NCBI GenBank assembly: GCA_035995425.1
Contig: DASYKM010000043.1
Location: 1-13,222 of the forward strand
Direction: 5' to 3'
Source: CADEED01 sp035995425
GTDB taxonomy: Bacteria; Pseudomonadota; Gammaproteobacteria; Steroidobacterales; Steroidobacteraceae
DNA: 13,222 nt
Below are positions 6,307-12,306 of the stretch, in pieces. Position numbers and translations under genes: made by a program. The notes beneath the pieces are model-generated. The model did no database searches. It was not told the DNA's origin and saw only the letters and a program-made list of their open reading frames with translations. Each line of letters begins with the position of its first letter. Within the stretch, counting starts at the first letter, position 1.

Positions 6307-7592
6307 TGACGTTCCGGGCGCGCTTCGCGCTCGCGTTGATGCTGGCGGCCGGCGGTGCCGCGCAAGCCGCGACACTGATTCACGCCGGCCGCGTCATCGA
6401 TGGCGTTTCCGACAGCGTCAGGACCAACCAGACCGTGGTGGTCGACGCGGGCAAGATCGTCGCCATCGAGGCCGGCTTCCGGGTTCCGGCGGCGGGTGAC
6501 CGCGTCATCGACCTCAGGCAGGGCACGCTGATGCCAGGCCTGTTCGACATGCACGTGCACCTGACCGGCGAGTACAGCAAGCACGCGGAAATCGACGACT
6601 ACAAGCTGAACGAAGCCGACGTGGCCATCGACAGCGTGGTGTACGCCCAACGCACCTTGTTAGCCGGCTTCACCACGGTGCGCGATCTCGGCGATGAATA
6701 TCGTGCCTCCATTTCACTGCGCAACGCCATCAACATGGGCAAGGTGCCGGGTCCGCGCATCATCGCGGCCGGCAAGGCCATCGCCAGTACCGGCGGCCAC
6801 GCCGATCCCACCAACGGCTGGGCGCGCAAGTTTCCGGCCGACCCGGGTCCGGAAGAGGGCGTCATCAACGGCGCCGACGACGCACGCAAAGCCGTGCGGC
6901 AGCGTTACAAGGAAGGATCCGACACCATCAAGATCACCGCCACCGGCGGAGTCTTGTCGATCGCCAAGAACGGCCTGAATCCGCAGATGACCGAAGAGGA
7001 GATCCGCGCGGTGGTCACCACGGCGCGCGACTATGGCTTCAAGGTCGCCGCGCATGCGCACGGCGCCGAAGGCATCAAGCGCGCGATCCGCGGCGGCGTG
7101 GACAGCATCGAGCACGGAACCTTCATGGACGACGAAGGAATGAAGCTCATGAAGGAGCACGGCACGTTCTACGTGCCGACGCTGTCCGCCGGCCGCTGGG
7201 TGTTCGACCAGGCGCAGGACCCGGACTTCTTTCCCGCCATCGTGCGTCCAAAGGCGCTGCAGGTTGGACCGCAGCTCCAGAATACTTTCGCCAAGGCTTA
7301 CAAGAGCGGGGTGAAGATCATGTTCGGCACCGACACCGGCGTGAGCAAACACGGCGACAATGCGCGCGAGTTCAAGCTCATGGTCGAGGGCGGCATGCCG
7401 CCGATGGAGGCGATCCGCGTTGCCACTTCGGTTCCGGCGAAGTTCCTCGACCTGGACGACAAGACCGGGAGCATTGCCGTCGGCAAGCTCGGCGAGCTCG
7501 TCGGGGTGCCGGGCAATCCGCTCGAGGACATCAGCGTCATGGAGCGCGTGGTGTTCGTCATGAAGGACAACACCGTCTACAAAGCGCCGTGA
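6306..7592 (+). CDS. Secreted metal-dependent amidohydrolase, prolidase/imidazolonepropionase-like
   Basis: This 428-aa protein is a TIM-barrel amidohydrolase, probably with two metal ions. It starts at a GTG that overlaps the FKBP stop by one base; GGAG (6294-6297) lies eight bases upstream. It begins with a Sec signal peptide ending near AAQA (residue about 21), so it is probably periplasmic. The metal ligands are in place: DMHVH (His83, His85), the likely carboxylated lysine in TIKI (Lys209), AAHAH (His250/His252), SIEHG (His270) and FGTD (Asp343). This set matches the amidohydrolase subgroup containing Xaa-Pro and Xaa-Arg dipeptidases and related enzymes. The exact substrate cannot be read from sequence; a dipeptide or an N-acyl/lactam compound is plausible. 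Its stop overlaps the next start by four bases. Confidence 0.9.
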   Translation: MTFRARFALALMLAAGGAAQAATLIHAGRVIDGVSDSVRTNQTVVVDAGKIVAIEAGFRVPAAGDRVIDLRQGTLMPGLFDMHVHLTGEYSKHAEIDDYKLNEADVAIDSVVYAQRTLLAGFTTVRDLGDEYRASISLRNAINMGKVPGPRIIAAGKAIASTGGHADPTNGWARKFPADPGPEEGVINGADDARKAVRQRYKEGSDTIKITATGGVLSIAKNGLNPQMTEEEIRAVVTTARDYGFKVAAHAHGAEGIKRAIRGGVDSIEHGTFMDDEGMKLMKEHGTFYVPTLSAGRWVFDQAQDPDFFPAIVRPKALQVGPQLQNTFAKAYKSGVKIMFGTDTGVSKHGDNAREFKLMVEGGMPPMEAIRVATSVPAKFLDLDDKTGSIAVGKLGELVGVPGNPLEDISVMERVVFVMKDNTVYKAP

Positions 7593-8221
7593 CCCGCGCG
7601 GAAACCCTGACGGTCGCAGGCTTGGGCGGCCCGCTGGAAACGAAACTCGAGTATCCGGACGACACCGTCGGCGCCGCGCCCGGTGTGTTCGGCGTCGTCT
7701 GTCATCCGCATCCGCTGTTCGGCGGCACCATGGACAACAAGGTCACGCACGTGCTGGCGCGCGCGATGATGGAGTGCGGCGCGCCCGCGTTCCGTTTCAA
7801 TTTCCGTGGTGTCGGCGCAAGCACCGGAACCTTCGACAATGGACGCGGTGAAGTGGACGACCTTGCCGCGGTGGTGGCCGAAGGGCGCCGCCGGTTTCCG
7901 GGCGCGGCGCTGTGGTTAGGAGGCTTCTCGTTCGGGGCGTTCGTGGCACTGCGTGGCGCGGCATTGCTCACGCCCGCAAAGCTCGTGGCGGTGGCGCCGC
8001 CGGTGGCGCGCTTCGATCTGGGTGACGTGGTGCATCCGGACTGCGACTGGATGCTCGCACAGGGGGATGCCGACGATGTGGTGTCGCCCGAGGCGGTTCT
8101 CCGCTGGGCCGCCGAGCAGCAGCGAAAACCGCGCCTGCATGTGATCGCCGGCGCCGGACATTTCTTTCACGGCAAGCTGCACGAGCTCAAGCCGCTGGTC
8201 ATCGACTTTCTGCGTGCGTAG
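7589..8221 (+). CDS. Alpha/beta hydrolase (HPHPLFGG family)
   Basis: This 210-aa protein is a small cytosolic alpha/beta hydrolase with no signal peptide. The GTG start overlaps the amidohydrolase stop (GTGA), so translation is probably coupled. The family motif HPHPLFGGTMDNKV (39-52) forms the oxyanion region. FNFRGVGAS follows at about 70-78. The nucleophile elbow is GFSFG with Ser114. The likely acid is Asp163 within QGDADDVV, and the likely base is His191 in AGAGHFFHG. Such proteins are annotated as hydrolases or esterases of unknown substrate. The last gene of the three-gene unit, it ends 20 bp before a perfect 29-bp inverted repeat. Confidence 0.88.
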   Translation: MTRAETLTVAGLGGPLETKLEYPDDTVGAAPGVFGVVCHPHPLFGGTMDNKVTHVLARAMMECGAPAFRFNFRGVGASTGTFDNGRGEVDDLAAVVAEGRRRFPGAALWLGGFSFGAFVALRGAALLTPAKLVAVAPPVARFDLGDVVHPDCDWMLAQGDADDVVSPEAVLRWAAEQQRKPRLHVIAGAGHFFHGKLHELKPLVIDFLRA

Positions 8222-8241
8222 AAAGAAGCGGAGTTGAAGTG

Positions 8242-8325
8242 GTACCGGGTTGGGATTCTCGTGATTGAGCAGGCGGCGGCAAGTGCTTCGGCGTTGGCTC
8301 AATCACGAGAATCCCAACCCGGTAC
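8242..8325. repeat. Perfect 29-bp inverted repeat with structured 26-nt loop
   Basis: The left arm (8242-8270) and right arm (8297-8325) are exact reverse complements over 29 bases; each arm carries GGGTTGGGATTCTCGTGATT or its complement. Two further outer positions (8241/8326 and 8240/8327) could form wobble pairs. The 26-nt spacer can itself fold. Positions 8280-8282 and 8284-8286 pair with 8291-8296 around the tetraloop TTCG (8287-8290), closed by C-G, with one bulged base (8283). That leaves only a 9-nt bulge (8271-8279) between the two stems. Neither side has a T-run, so it is not a standard terminator. It may be a REP/MITE-like dispersed palindrome or an mRNA 3'-end stabiliser. I see no target-site duplication. 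Confidence 0.9.
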
Positions 8326-8341
8326 TGCCCGCCAGAAGCAC

Positions 8342-8371
8342 AAAAGCCCGAACGCCTTGCGACGTCGGGCT
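8342..8371 (-). terminator. Rho-independent terminator of the HU-family gene
   Basis: On the minus strand a 7-bp stem (AGCCCGA 8371-8365 with TCGGGCT 8351-8345) is extended inwards by CG/CG with one bulged T. It is followed by TTTT (the A-run 8342-8345 on the plus strand). It lies 43 bases beyond the stop of the HU-family gene. On the plus strand the stem is followed by CTTGA only, so it would terminate the hydrolase operon poorly. Confidence 0.75.
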
Positions 8372-8383
8372 CTTGAAGCTGCA

Positions 8384-8405
8384 TTCGCGCGCGTGAGCGC
8401 GCGAA
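8384..8405. repeat. Perfect 9-bp GC hairpin after the HU-family stop
   Basis: TTCGCGCGC (8384-8392) and GCGCGCGAA (8397-8405) form a perfect 9-bp stem around a 4-nt loop (GTGA on plus, TCAC on minus). It begins 8 nt beyond the HU stop codon and precedes the terminator on the minus strand. It may protect the mRNA 3' end or act together with the terminator. Confidence 0.65.
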
Positions 8406-8413
8406 GCAAAGCG

Positions 8414-8725
8414 CTAGTTCACCAGCGCCTTGAGGCTCTTGAGGGGCAGAACGCGGACCTTCTTGGAGGCCGGCTTCGCCTTGAACACCATCTTTTCCTT
8501 CGTGAAGGGGTTGATGCCTTCGCGCGCCTTCGTGGCGGGCTTCTTCACAACCTTCATCTTGAGAAGGCCGGGCAGCGTGAACAGGCCGGGGCCACGCAGG
8601 CTCTTCTTGATGATGCCGTTGAGTGACTCGAATACCGCGGCCACCTGCTTGCGCGACAGCTCGCTGTCCTTGCAGATCGTTGCCACGATTTCCGACTTCG
8701 TCGGTGCGCCACCTTTCTTTGCCAT
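8414..8725 (-). CDS. HU/IHF-family DNA-binding protein
   Basis: This 103-aa basic protein is a histone-like nucleoid protein that bends DNA as a dimer. The N-terminal helices (about 8-45, TKSEIVATICKDSELSRKQVAAVFESLNGII) lead into the beta-core (GPGLFTLPGLLKMKVVKKPATKA). The DNA-binding arm is at about 65-80, with REGINPFTKEKM where classical HU has GRNPxTG. The arginine before Asn-Pro is thus Ile here, while the intercalating Pro is kept. Variants with KKPATKA and GINPFT are common in gammaproteobacteria of the Xanthomonadales type, as I recall. The start is fixed by AGGAG (8733-8737), seven bases upstream. The gene is monocistronic, with its own promoter and terminator. It is longer than HU (about 90 aa) because of a short N-terminal extension and a basic C-terminus. 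Confidence 0.93.
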   Translation of the reverse strand: MAKKGGAPTKSEIVATICKDSELSRKQVAAVFESLNGIIKKSLRGPGLFTLPGLLKMKVVKKPATKAREGINPFTKEKMVFKAKPASKKVRVLPLKSLKALVN

Positions 8726-8752
8726 TACTCGACTCCTCGTAAGAAAAATGCT

Positions 8753-8770
8753 GCGGAAAAAATATTCCGC
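8753..8770 (-). promoter_or_regulatory. Hairpin in the HU-family 5' leader
   Basis: GCGGAA (8753-8758) and TTCCGC (8765-8770) form a 6-bp stem with an A/T-only 6-nt loop, about 15 bases upstream of the HU Shine-Dalgarno. It lies within the predicted leader RNA. A role in mRNA stability or control is possible but unproven. Confidence 0.35.
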
Positions 8771-8789
8771 GGCGAGCTATTCGGCGCGC

Positions 8790-8817
8790 AACATATCACA
8801 CAGGTCCGCATTCGCAA
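8790..8817 (-). promoter_or_regulatory. Probable sigma-70 promoter of the HU-family gene
   Basis: On the minus strand TTGCGA (8817-8812) and TATGTT (8795-8790) are separated by 16 bp. Each matches four of six consensus bases. The start would fall near 8783, giving a leader of about 58 nt. The rest of the 292-bp gap to yggT (about 8820-9017) shows no convincing gene; the open frames there are GC-rich shadows. Confidence 0.45.
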
Positions 8818-9017
8818 GCACTTTCGTTGCACACGAATGCGGCAAATGCCTTGTTTTCTAGGCCCGCGCGCACATGCGGCGGAGACCTGCGCAACGCGCG
8901 GCGAGAAATTTTCGCGCGAACCCTGTACGAATCTTCGCCACTTGCGCGTGCTCGCACGCGTCGATTCGACCTTGAGGTGTGCCGTTAAGTCGTTGTCGCG
9001 ACGAGGGCGAGCGCGGT

Positions 9018-9563
9018 CTAGATGCGGATTTCGCCGATCAGGATGATCAGCGCCTGCAGAGCGATGATCGCCCACAAAAACGACAGATCGAGGCCGGCAA
9101 CCATCGACGGGATGAGCTTGCGGATGCGATTCAGCAGCGGATCGCAGACGTAGGCGAGCACCTCGTAGATCGGCGAGCTGCCGCCCTGCATGAGAAATCC
9201 GGCGATTCCGTAGAAGAAAATCATGATGACGTAAAGCCACAACACCGCGCGCACCAGCGTGAGCACCACGTTGAAGATGAGCACGACGGGCGCGAACAGG
9301 ATGGCGCCTTCCATCAATAGCATCAGTATCGCGACCTTGAAGACCGCGAACAGCACGATGGCGAGGACGGTCGCCGTGTCGACCTTGCCCACCGGCGGCA
9401 GCACGCGTCGCAGCGGCATGATCAAGGGATTGGTGAGCCTGAGGATGGCGTCAGCGAATGGGTTGCGGAAGTTGGCCCGCACGAGCTGCATGATGAAGCG
9501 AAGAATCAGCACGCCGAGATACAGCGAGGTGAGCGTATCGACGATGTAGACGAGAGCGTTCAT
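9018..9563 (-). CDS. yggT: YggT family integral membrane protein
   Basis: This 181-aa protein carries two YGGT repeats, each with hydrophobic helices and a conserved amphipathic segment. The first is RNPFADAILRLTNPLIMPLRRVLPP (in part, about residues 33-57). The second is SSPIYEVLAYVCDPLLNRIRKLIPS (about 128-152). About four membrane helices are expected, in the inner membrane. The family's molecular role is not settled; it has been linked to osmotic tolerance and, in photosynthetic relatives, to membrane and division functions. The ATG overlaps the proC stop by four bases (ATGA), so it is probably translated with proC. It is the last gene of the yggS-proC-yggT block. Confidence 0.93.
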   Translation of the reverse strand: MNALVYIVDTLTSLYLGVLILRFIMQLVRANFRNPFADAILRLTNPLIMPLRRVLPPVGKVDTATVLAIVLFAVFKVAILMLLMEGAILFAPVVLIFNVVLTLVRAVLWLYVIMIFFYGIAGFLMQGGSSPIYEVLAYVCDPLLNRIRKLIPSMVAGLDLSFLWAIIALQALIILIGEIRI

Positions 9564-10393
9564 GTTTTCTTCGGATTTCCAAATGCCTGCGCCATCTCGC
9601 GGCTCCGGTCAGCAGCGGCGGAAAGTGCGGCGGCGACGATACCACGCAAGTTCGCGGCATCGAATGCGCGCAGCGCGGCCTCAGTGGTGCCGCCCTTCGA
9701 TGTGACTTCGGCGCGCAGGCGCGCCAGATCGCCGTCGCTGTCACGCGCCATGCGTCCTGAACCGAACAGCGTCTGGATTGCGAGCTCCCGGGCGCTGTCG
9801 CGTTCCAGGCCGAGATTCACCGCGGCATCCGTCATGAGCTCGGCGAGCAGGAAGAAATAGGCCGGACCGCTGCCTGAAAGCGCGGTCACCACGTCGAGCG
9901 CTTCCTCGTTCTGTACCCACACCGTGGTGCCCACGGCACCGAGCACCTGCGCGGCGAGCCCGCGGTGCGCTTCGGTGATTCCGGCCGGCGCGTAAATTGC
10001 GGTCGCGCCTGCGCTGTTGAGCGCGGGTCGGTTCGGCATGGCGCGCACCACCGAGGCGGGGCAGCCACACCAGCTCACGATGTCGGCGACGCGGATGCCG
10101 GCCGCAATGGAAATCAGGAGCGGCGCGCGCCGTGCGAACTCGGTGGCGAGCGCCCGCACAGTGCCCGCCATATCTTGCGGCTTGACGGCGAGTACCACGA
10201 CATCGGCGTCGGCAACCGCCTCGCGATTGTCGGCGGTGACGTGCACGTCGAGCTCATCGGCGAGCGCGATCCGGCGTTGCGGGTGAGCTTCGCCGACGCT
10301 GATGTTTTTCGCGGCGAGACCACGGGCGATGAGACCGCGGATCAGCGCACCGCCCATGTTGCCGCCGCCGACGAATGCTGCCTTGATGTTCAT
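9560..10393 (-). CDS. proC: Pyrroline-5-carboxylate reductase
   Basis: This 277-aa enzyme carries out the last step of proline synthesis, reducing 1-pyrroline-5-carboxylate to L-proline with NAD(P)H in the cytosol. The N-terminal Rossmann fold shows VGGGNMGGAL (8-17), AVKPQ (69-73) and MPN (119-121). The C-terminal dimerisation domain carries the family signature SGSGPAYFFLLAE (173-185) and EVTSKGGTTEAAL (229-241). The length is typical. The start at 10393 lies 21 nt after the yggS stop and lacks a strong Shine-Dalgarno, consistent with coupling to yggS. Confidence 0.97.
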   Translation of the reverse strand: MNIKAAFVGGGNMGGALIRGLIARGLAAKNISVGEAHPQRRIALADELDVHVTADNREAVADADVVVLAVKPQDMAGTVRALATEFARRAPLLISIAAGIRVADIVSWCGCPASVVRAMPNRPALNSAGATAIYAPAGITEAHRGLAAQVLGAVGTTVWVQNEEALDVVTALSGSGPAYFFLLAELMTDAAVNLGLERDSARELAIQTLFGSGRMARDSDGDLARLRAEVTSKGGTTEAALRAFDAANLRGIVAAALSAAADRSREMAQAFGNPKKT

Positions 10394-10414
10394 GCGTGAA
10401 TGATAGCGGCCGAC

Positions 10415-11119
10415 TCAGGCTTCGGTGCTGCGCGGACCGAAAATGGCGGTGCCGATGCGCACGATCGTCGAACCTTCGGCGATGGCTGCTTCGAAATCGG
10501 CACTGGTGCCCATCGACAGAGTGTCGAGTCCAAGCCCGCGCTCGTTGAGATGGTCGAAGACCTGCCGCGTTTCCTGAAACCACCGCCGCTGGCGCTCGAC
10601 CGCGGTTTCCGCGGGCGGCATGCACATGAGCCCGCGCAGCCTGATGCGTGGAAGCTCGCGCACCGCCAGGGCGAGCGGCGCGATGTCGGCAGGCGCAACG
10701 CCACCCTTGCTGGCTTCGCCCCCGAGGTGCACTTGCAGGCAGACATTGAGTGGCACGGAGTGAACGGGACGCTGCGACGAAAGACGCTCGGCGATCTTGA
10801 GGCGGTCGACTCCATGCACCCAGTCGAACAGCTCGGCCACCGGCCGGGTCTTGTTAGTCTGCATGCGTCCGATGAAATGCCAGGTGAGCTCGCGCCCCTC
10901 GAGAGATTCCATCTTGGGCAGGCTCTCCTGCAGGAAATTTTCGCCAAAATTCTCGATGCCGGCGCGCGCCGCCGAGTCAATTGCTGCGCTGCTCTGTCCC
11001 TTCGCGACCGCGAGAAGCGTGACGGAATCCACACTTCGCCCGGCGGCGCGGCAGGCCTCATTTATGCGCATTTGCGTGGCTCTGACGCTCTCAGAGCAAT
11101 TCTGCGGACGGGATAACAT
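10415..11119 (-). CDS. yggS: YggS-family pyridoxal-phosphate homeostasis protein
   Basis: This 234-aa protein is a single-domain TIM barrel that binds PLP and buffers its pool; it has no known catalytic activity. Lys40 in TLLAVAK is the PLP-binding lysine. FGENFLQE (58-65), WHFIGRMQTNKTR (80-92) and SMGTSADFEAAI, then STIVRIGTAIFG near the C-terminus, are family signatures. The spacing of about 34 residues before LLAVAK matches E. coli YggS and supports the ATG at 11119. No Shine-Dalgarno precedes it, nor the next in-frame Met at residue 17. It leads the yggS-proC-yggT block and is divergent from pilT, with only 54 bp between. Confidence 0.95.
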   Translation of the reverse strand: MLSRPQNCSESVRATQMRINEACRAAGRSVDSVTLLAVAKGQSSAAIDSAARAGIENFGENFLQESLPKMESLEGRELTWHFIGRMQTNKTRPVAELFDWVHGVDRLKIAERLSSQRPVHSVPLNVCLQVHLGGEASKGGVAPADIAPLALAVRELPRIRLRGLMCMPPAETAVERQRRWFQETRQVFDHLNERGLGLDTLSMGTSADFEAAIAEGSTIVRIGTAIFGPRSTEA

Positions 11120-11120
11120 A

Positions 11121-11147
11121 TTGATCAGTGATACCCGGGTCTATACT
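11121..11147 (+). promoter_or_regulatory. Possible pilT promoter in the 54-bp divergent region
   Basis: TTGATC (11121-11126) and TATACT (11142-11147) resemble -35 and -10 boxes for pilT, with a short 15-bp spacer. The start would lie near 11154. AAGGGA (11162-11167) is a good ribosome binding site, six bases before the pilT ATG. A promoter for the opposite yggS operon must overlap this stretch or lie inside pilT; I cannot assign it. Confidence 0.35.
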
Positions 11148-11173
11148 CAACGGCGCTTTTCAAGGGACACCGC

Positions 11174-12214
11174 ATGGCCGTCGACGTCGCCCAGCTCCTC
11201 GCTTTTGCCGTAAAGAATAACGCCTCGGACTTGCACCTGTCCGCCGGCGTGCCGCCCATGATTCGTGTCGACGGCGACATGAAACGCATCAACATGCCCG
11301 CGCTGACCCATAAAGAAGTGCACGGCATGGTGTACGACATCATGAACGACAAGCAGCGCAAGGCTTACGAAGAATTCTACGAAACGGATTTTTCGTTCGA
11401 GATCCCCAAGCTCGCTCGCTTCCGCGTCAATGCATTCAACCAGAATCGCGGTGCCGGCGCGGTGTTCCGCAATATTCCGTCGGTCATCCTCTCGCTGGAT
11501 GATCTCGCCGCGCCGAAGATTTTCCGCGATCTTTGCATGTTGCCGCGTGGCCTGGTGCTGGTCACCGGCCCCACGGGTTCGGGCAAGTCCACCACGCTCG
11601 CGGGCATGGTGAACCACTGCAACGACAATCGTCCCGATCACATCATCACGATCGAGGACCCCATCGAATTCGTCCACGAGAGCAAGCGCTGCCTCATGAA
11701 TCAGCGCGAAGTGCATCGAGACACCCTCGGCTTCTCGGAGGCATTGAGATCCGCGCTGCGCGAAGACCCTGACGTGGTGCTGGTCGGCGAAATGCGCGAC
11801 CTCGAGACCATCCGCCTGGCGCTCACGGCCGCCGAAACCGGCCACCTGGTGTTCGGCACGCTGCACACCAGCTCGGCCGCCAAGACGATCGACCGCGTGG
11901 TCGACGTGTTCCCGGCCCAGGAAAAGGAAATGGTTCGCGCCATGTTGTCGGAATCACTGCGCGCGGTGATTTCGCAGACCCTGCTCAAGCGCAACGGCGG
12001 TGGCCGCATCGCCGCTCACGAAATCATGATCGGCACGCCGGCCATTCGTAACCTCATCCGCGAAGGCAAGATCGCGCAGATGTTCTCCGCCATTCAGACC
12101 GGTGGCTCGGTCGGCATGCAGACGCTCGATCAATGCCTCACCGACCTGGTCGCCAAGGGCGTGGTCAGCAAGGAAGAGGCGCGATACAAGGCGACCAACA
12201 AGGACGCTTTGTGA
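11174..12214 (+). CDS. pilT: Type IV pilus retraction ATPase PilT
   Basis: This 346-aa hexameric ATPase drives type IV pilus disassembly, enabling twitching, surface sensing and DNA uptake. It acts at the cytoplasmic face of the pilus machine. An N-terminal PAS-like domain (about 1-100; NNASDLHLSAG at 15-25) precedes the RecA-like core. The core has Walker A GPTGSGKST (132-140), the Asp box region TIEDPIEF, Walker B-like DVVLVGEMRD (200-209) and the His box GHLVFGTLHT (223-232). The retraction-specific motif AIRNLIREGK (290-299) is intact and distinguishes PilT from PilB. The length is typical. The start is supported by AAGGGA upstream. Confidence 0.98.
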   Translation: MAVDVAQLLAFAVKNNASDLHLSAGVPPMIRVDGDMKRINMPALTHKEVHGMVYDIMNDKQRKAYEEFYETDFSFEIPKLARFRVNAFNQNRGAGAVFRNIPSVILSLDDLAAPKIFRDLCMLPRGLVLVTGPTGSGKSTTLAGMVNHCNDNRPDHIITIEDPIEFVHESKRCLMNQREVHRDTLGFSEALRSALREDPDVVLVGEMRDLETIRLALTAAETGHLVFGTLHTSSAAKTIDRVVDVFPAQEKEMVRAMLSESLRAVISQTLLKRNGGGRIAAHEIMIGTPAIRNLIREGKIAQMFSAIQTGGSVGMQTLDQCLTDLVAKGVVSKEEARYKATNKDAL

Positions 12215-12241
12215 CGGGCTGCGCCCGGAATTCAACTCGGA

Positions 12242-12289
12242 TTCGCGGCCGGGCCGCGAACCCCGAACCTCAGGCGGCGCTTCGCGCCG
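12242..12289. repeat. Two hairpins in the pilT-pilU spacer
   Basis: TTCGCGGCC (12242-12250) and GGCCGCGAA (12252-12260) form a perfect 9-bp palindrome around a single central G. A second stem, CGGCGC (12275-12280) with GCGCCG (12284-12289), has a TTC loop and ends on top of the likely pilU ribosome binding site region. Neither has a following T-run. The structures could set relative PilT/PilU levels by mRNA processing or by masking translation initiation. Confidence 0.5.
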
Positions 12290-12306
12290 GAAGATAGGCG
12301 AGCACT

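Noticed and set aside
8242..8325. CRISPR repeat or attachment site.
   Set aside because: Only one inverted pair exists, with no direct repeats or regular spacers and no integrase or cas gene nearby.
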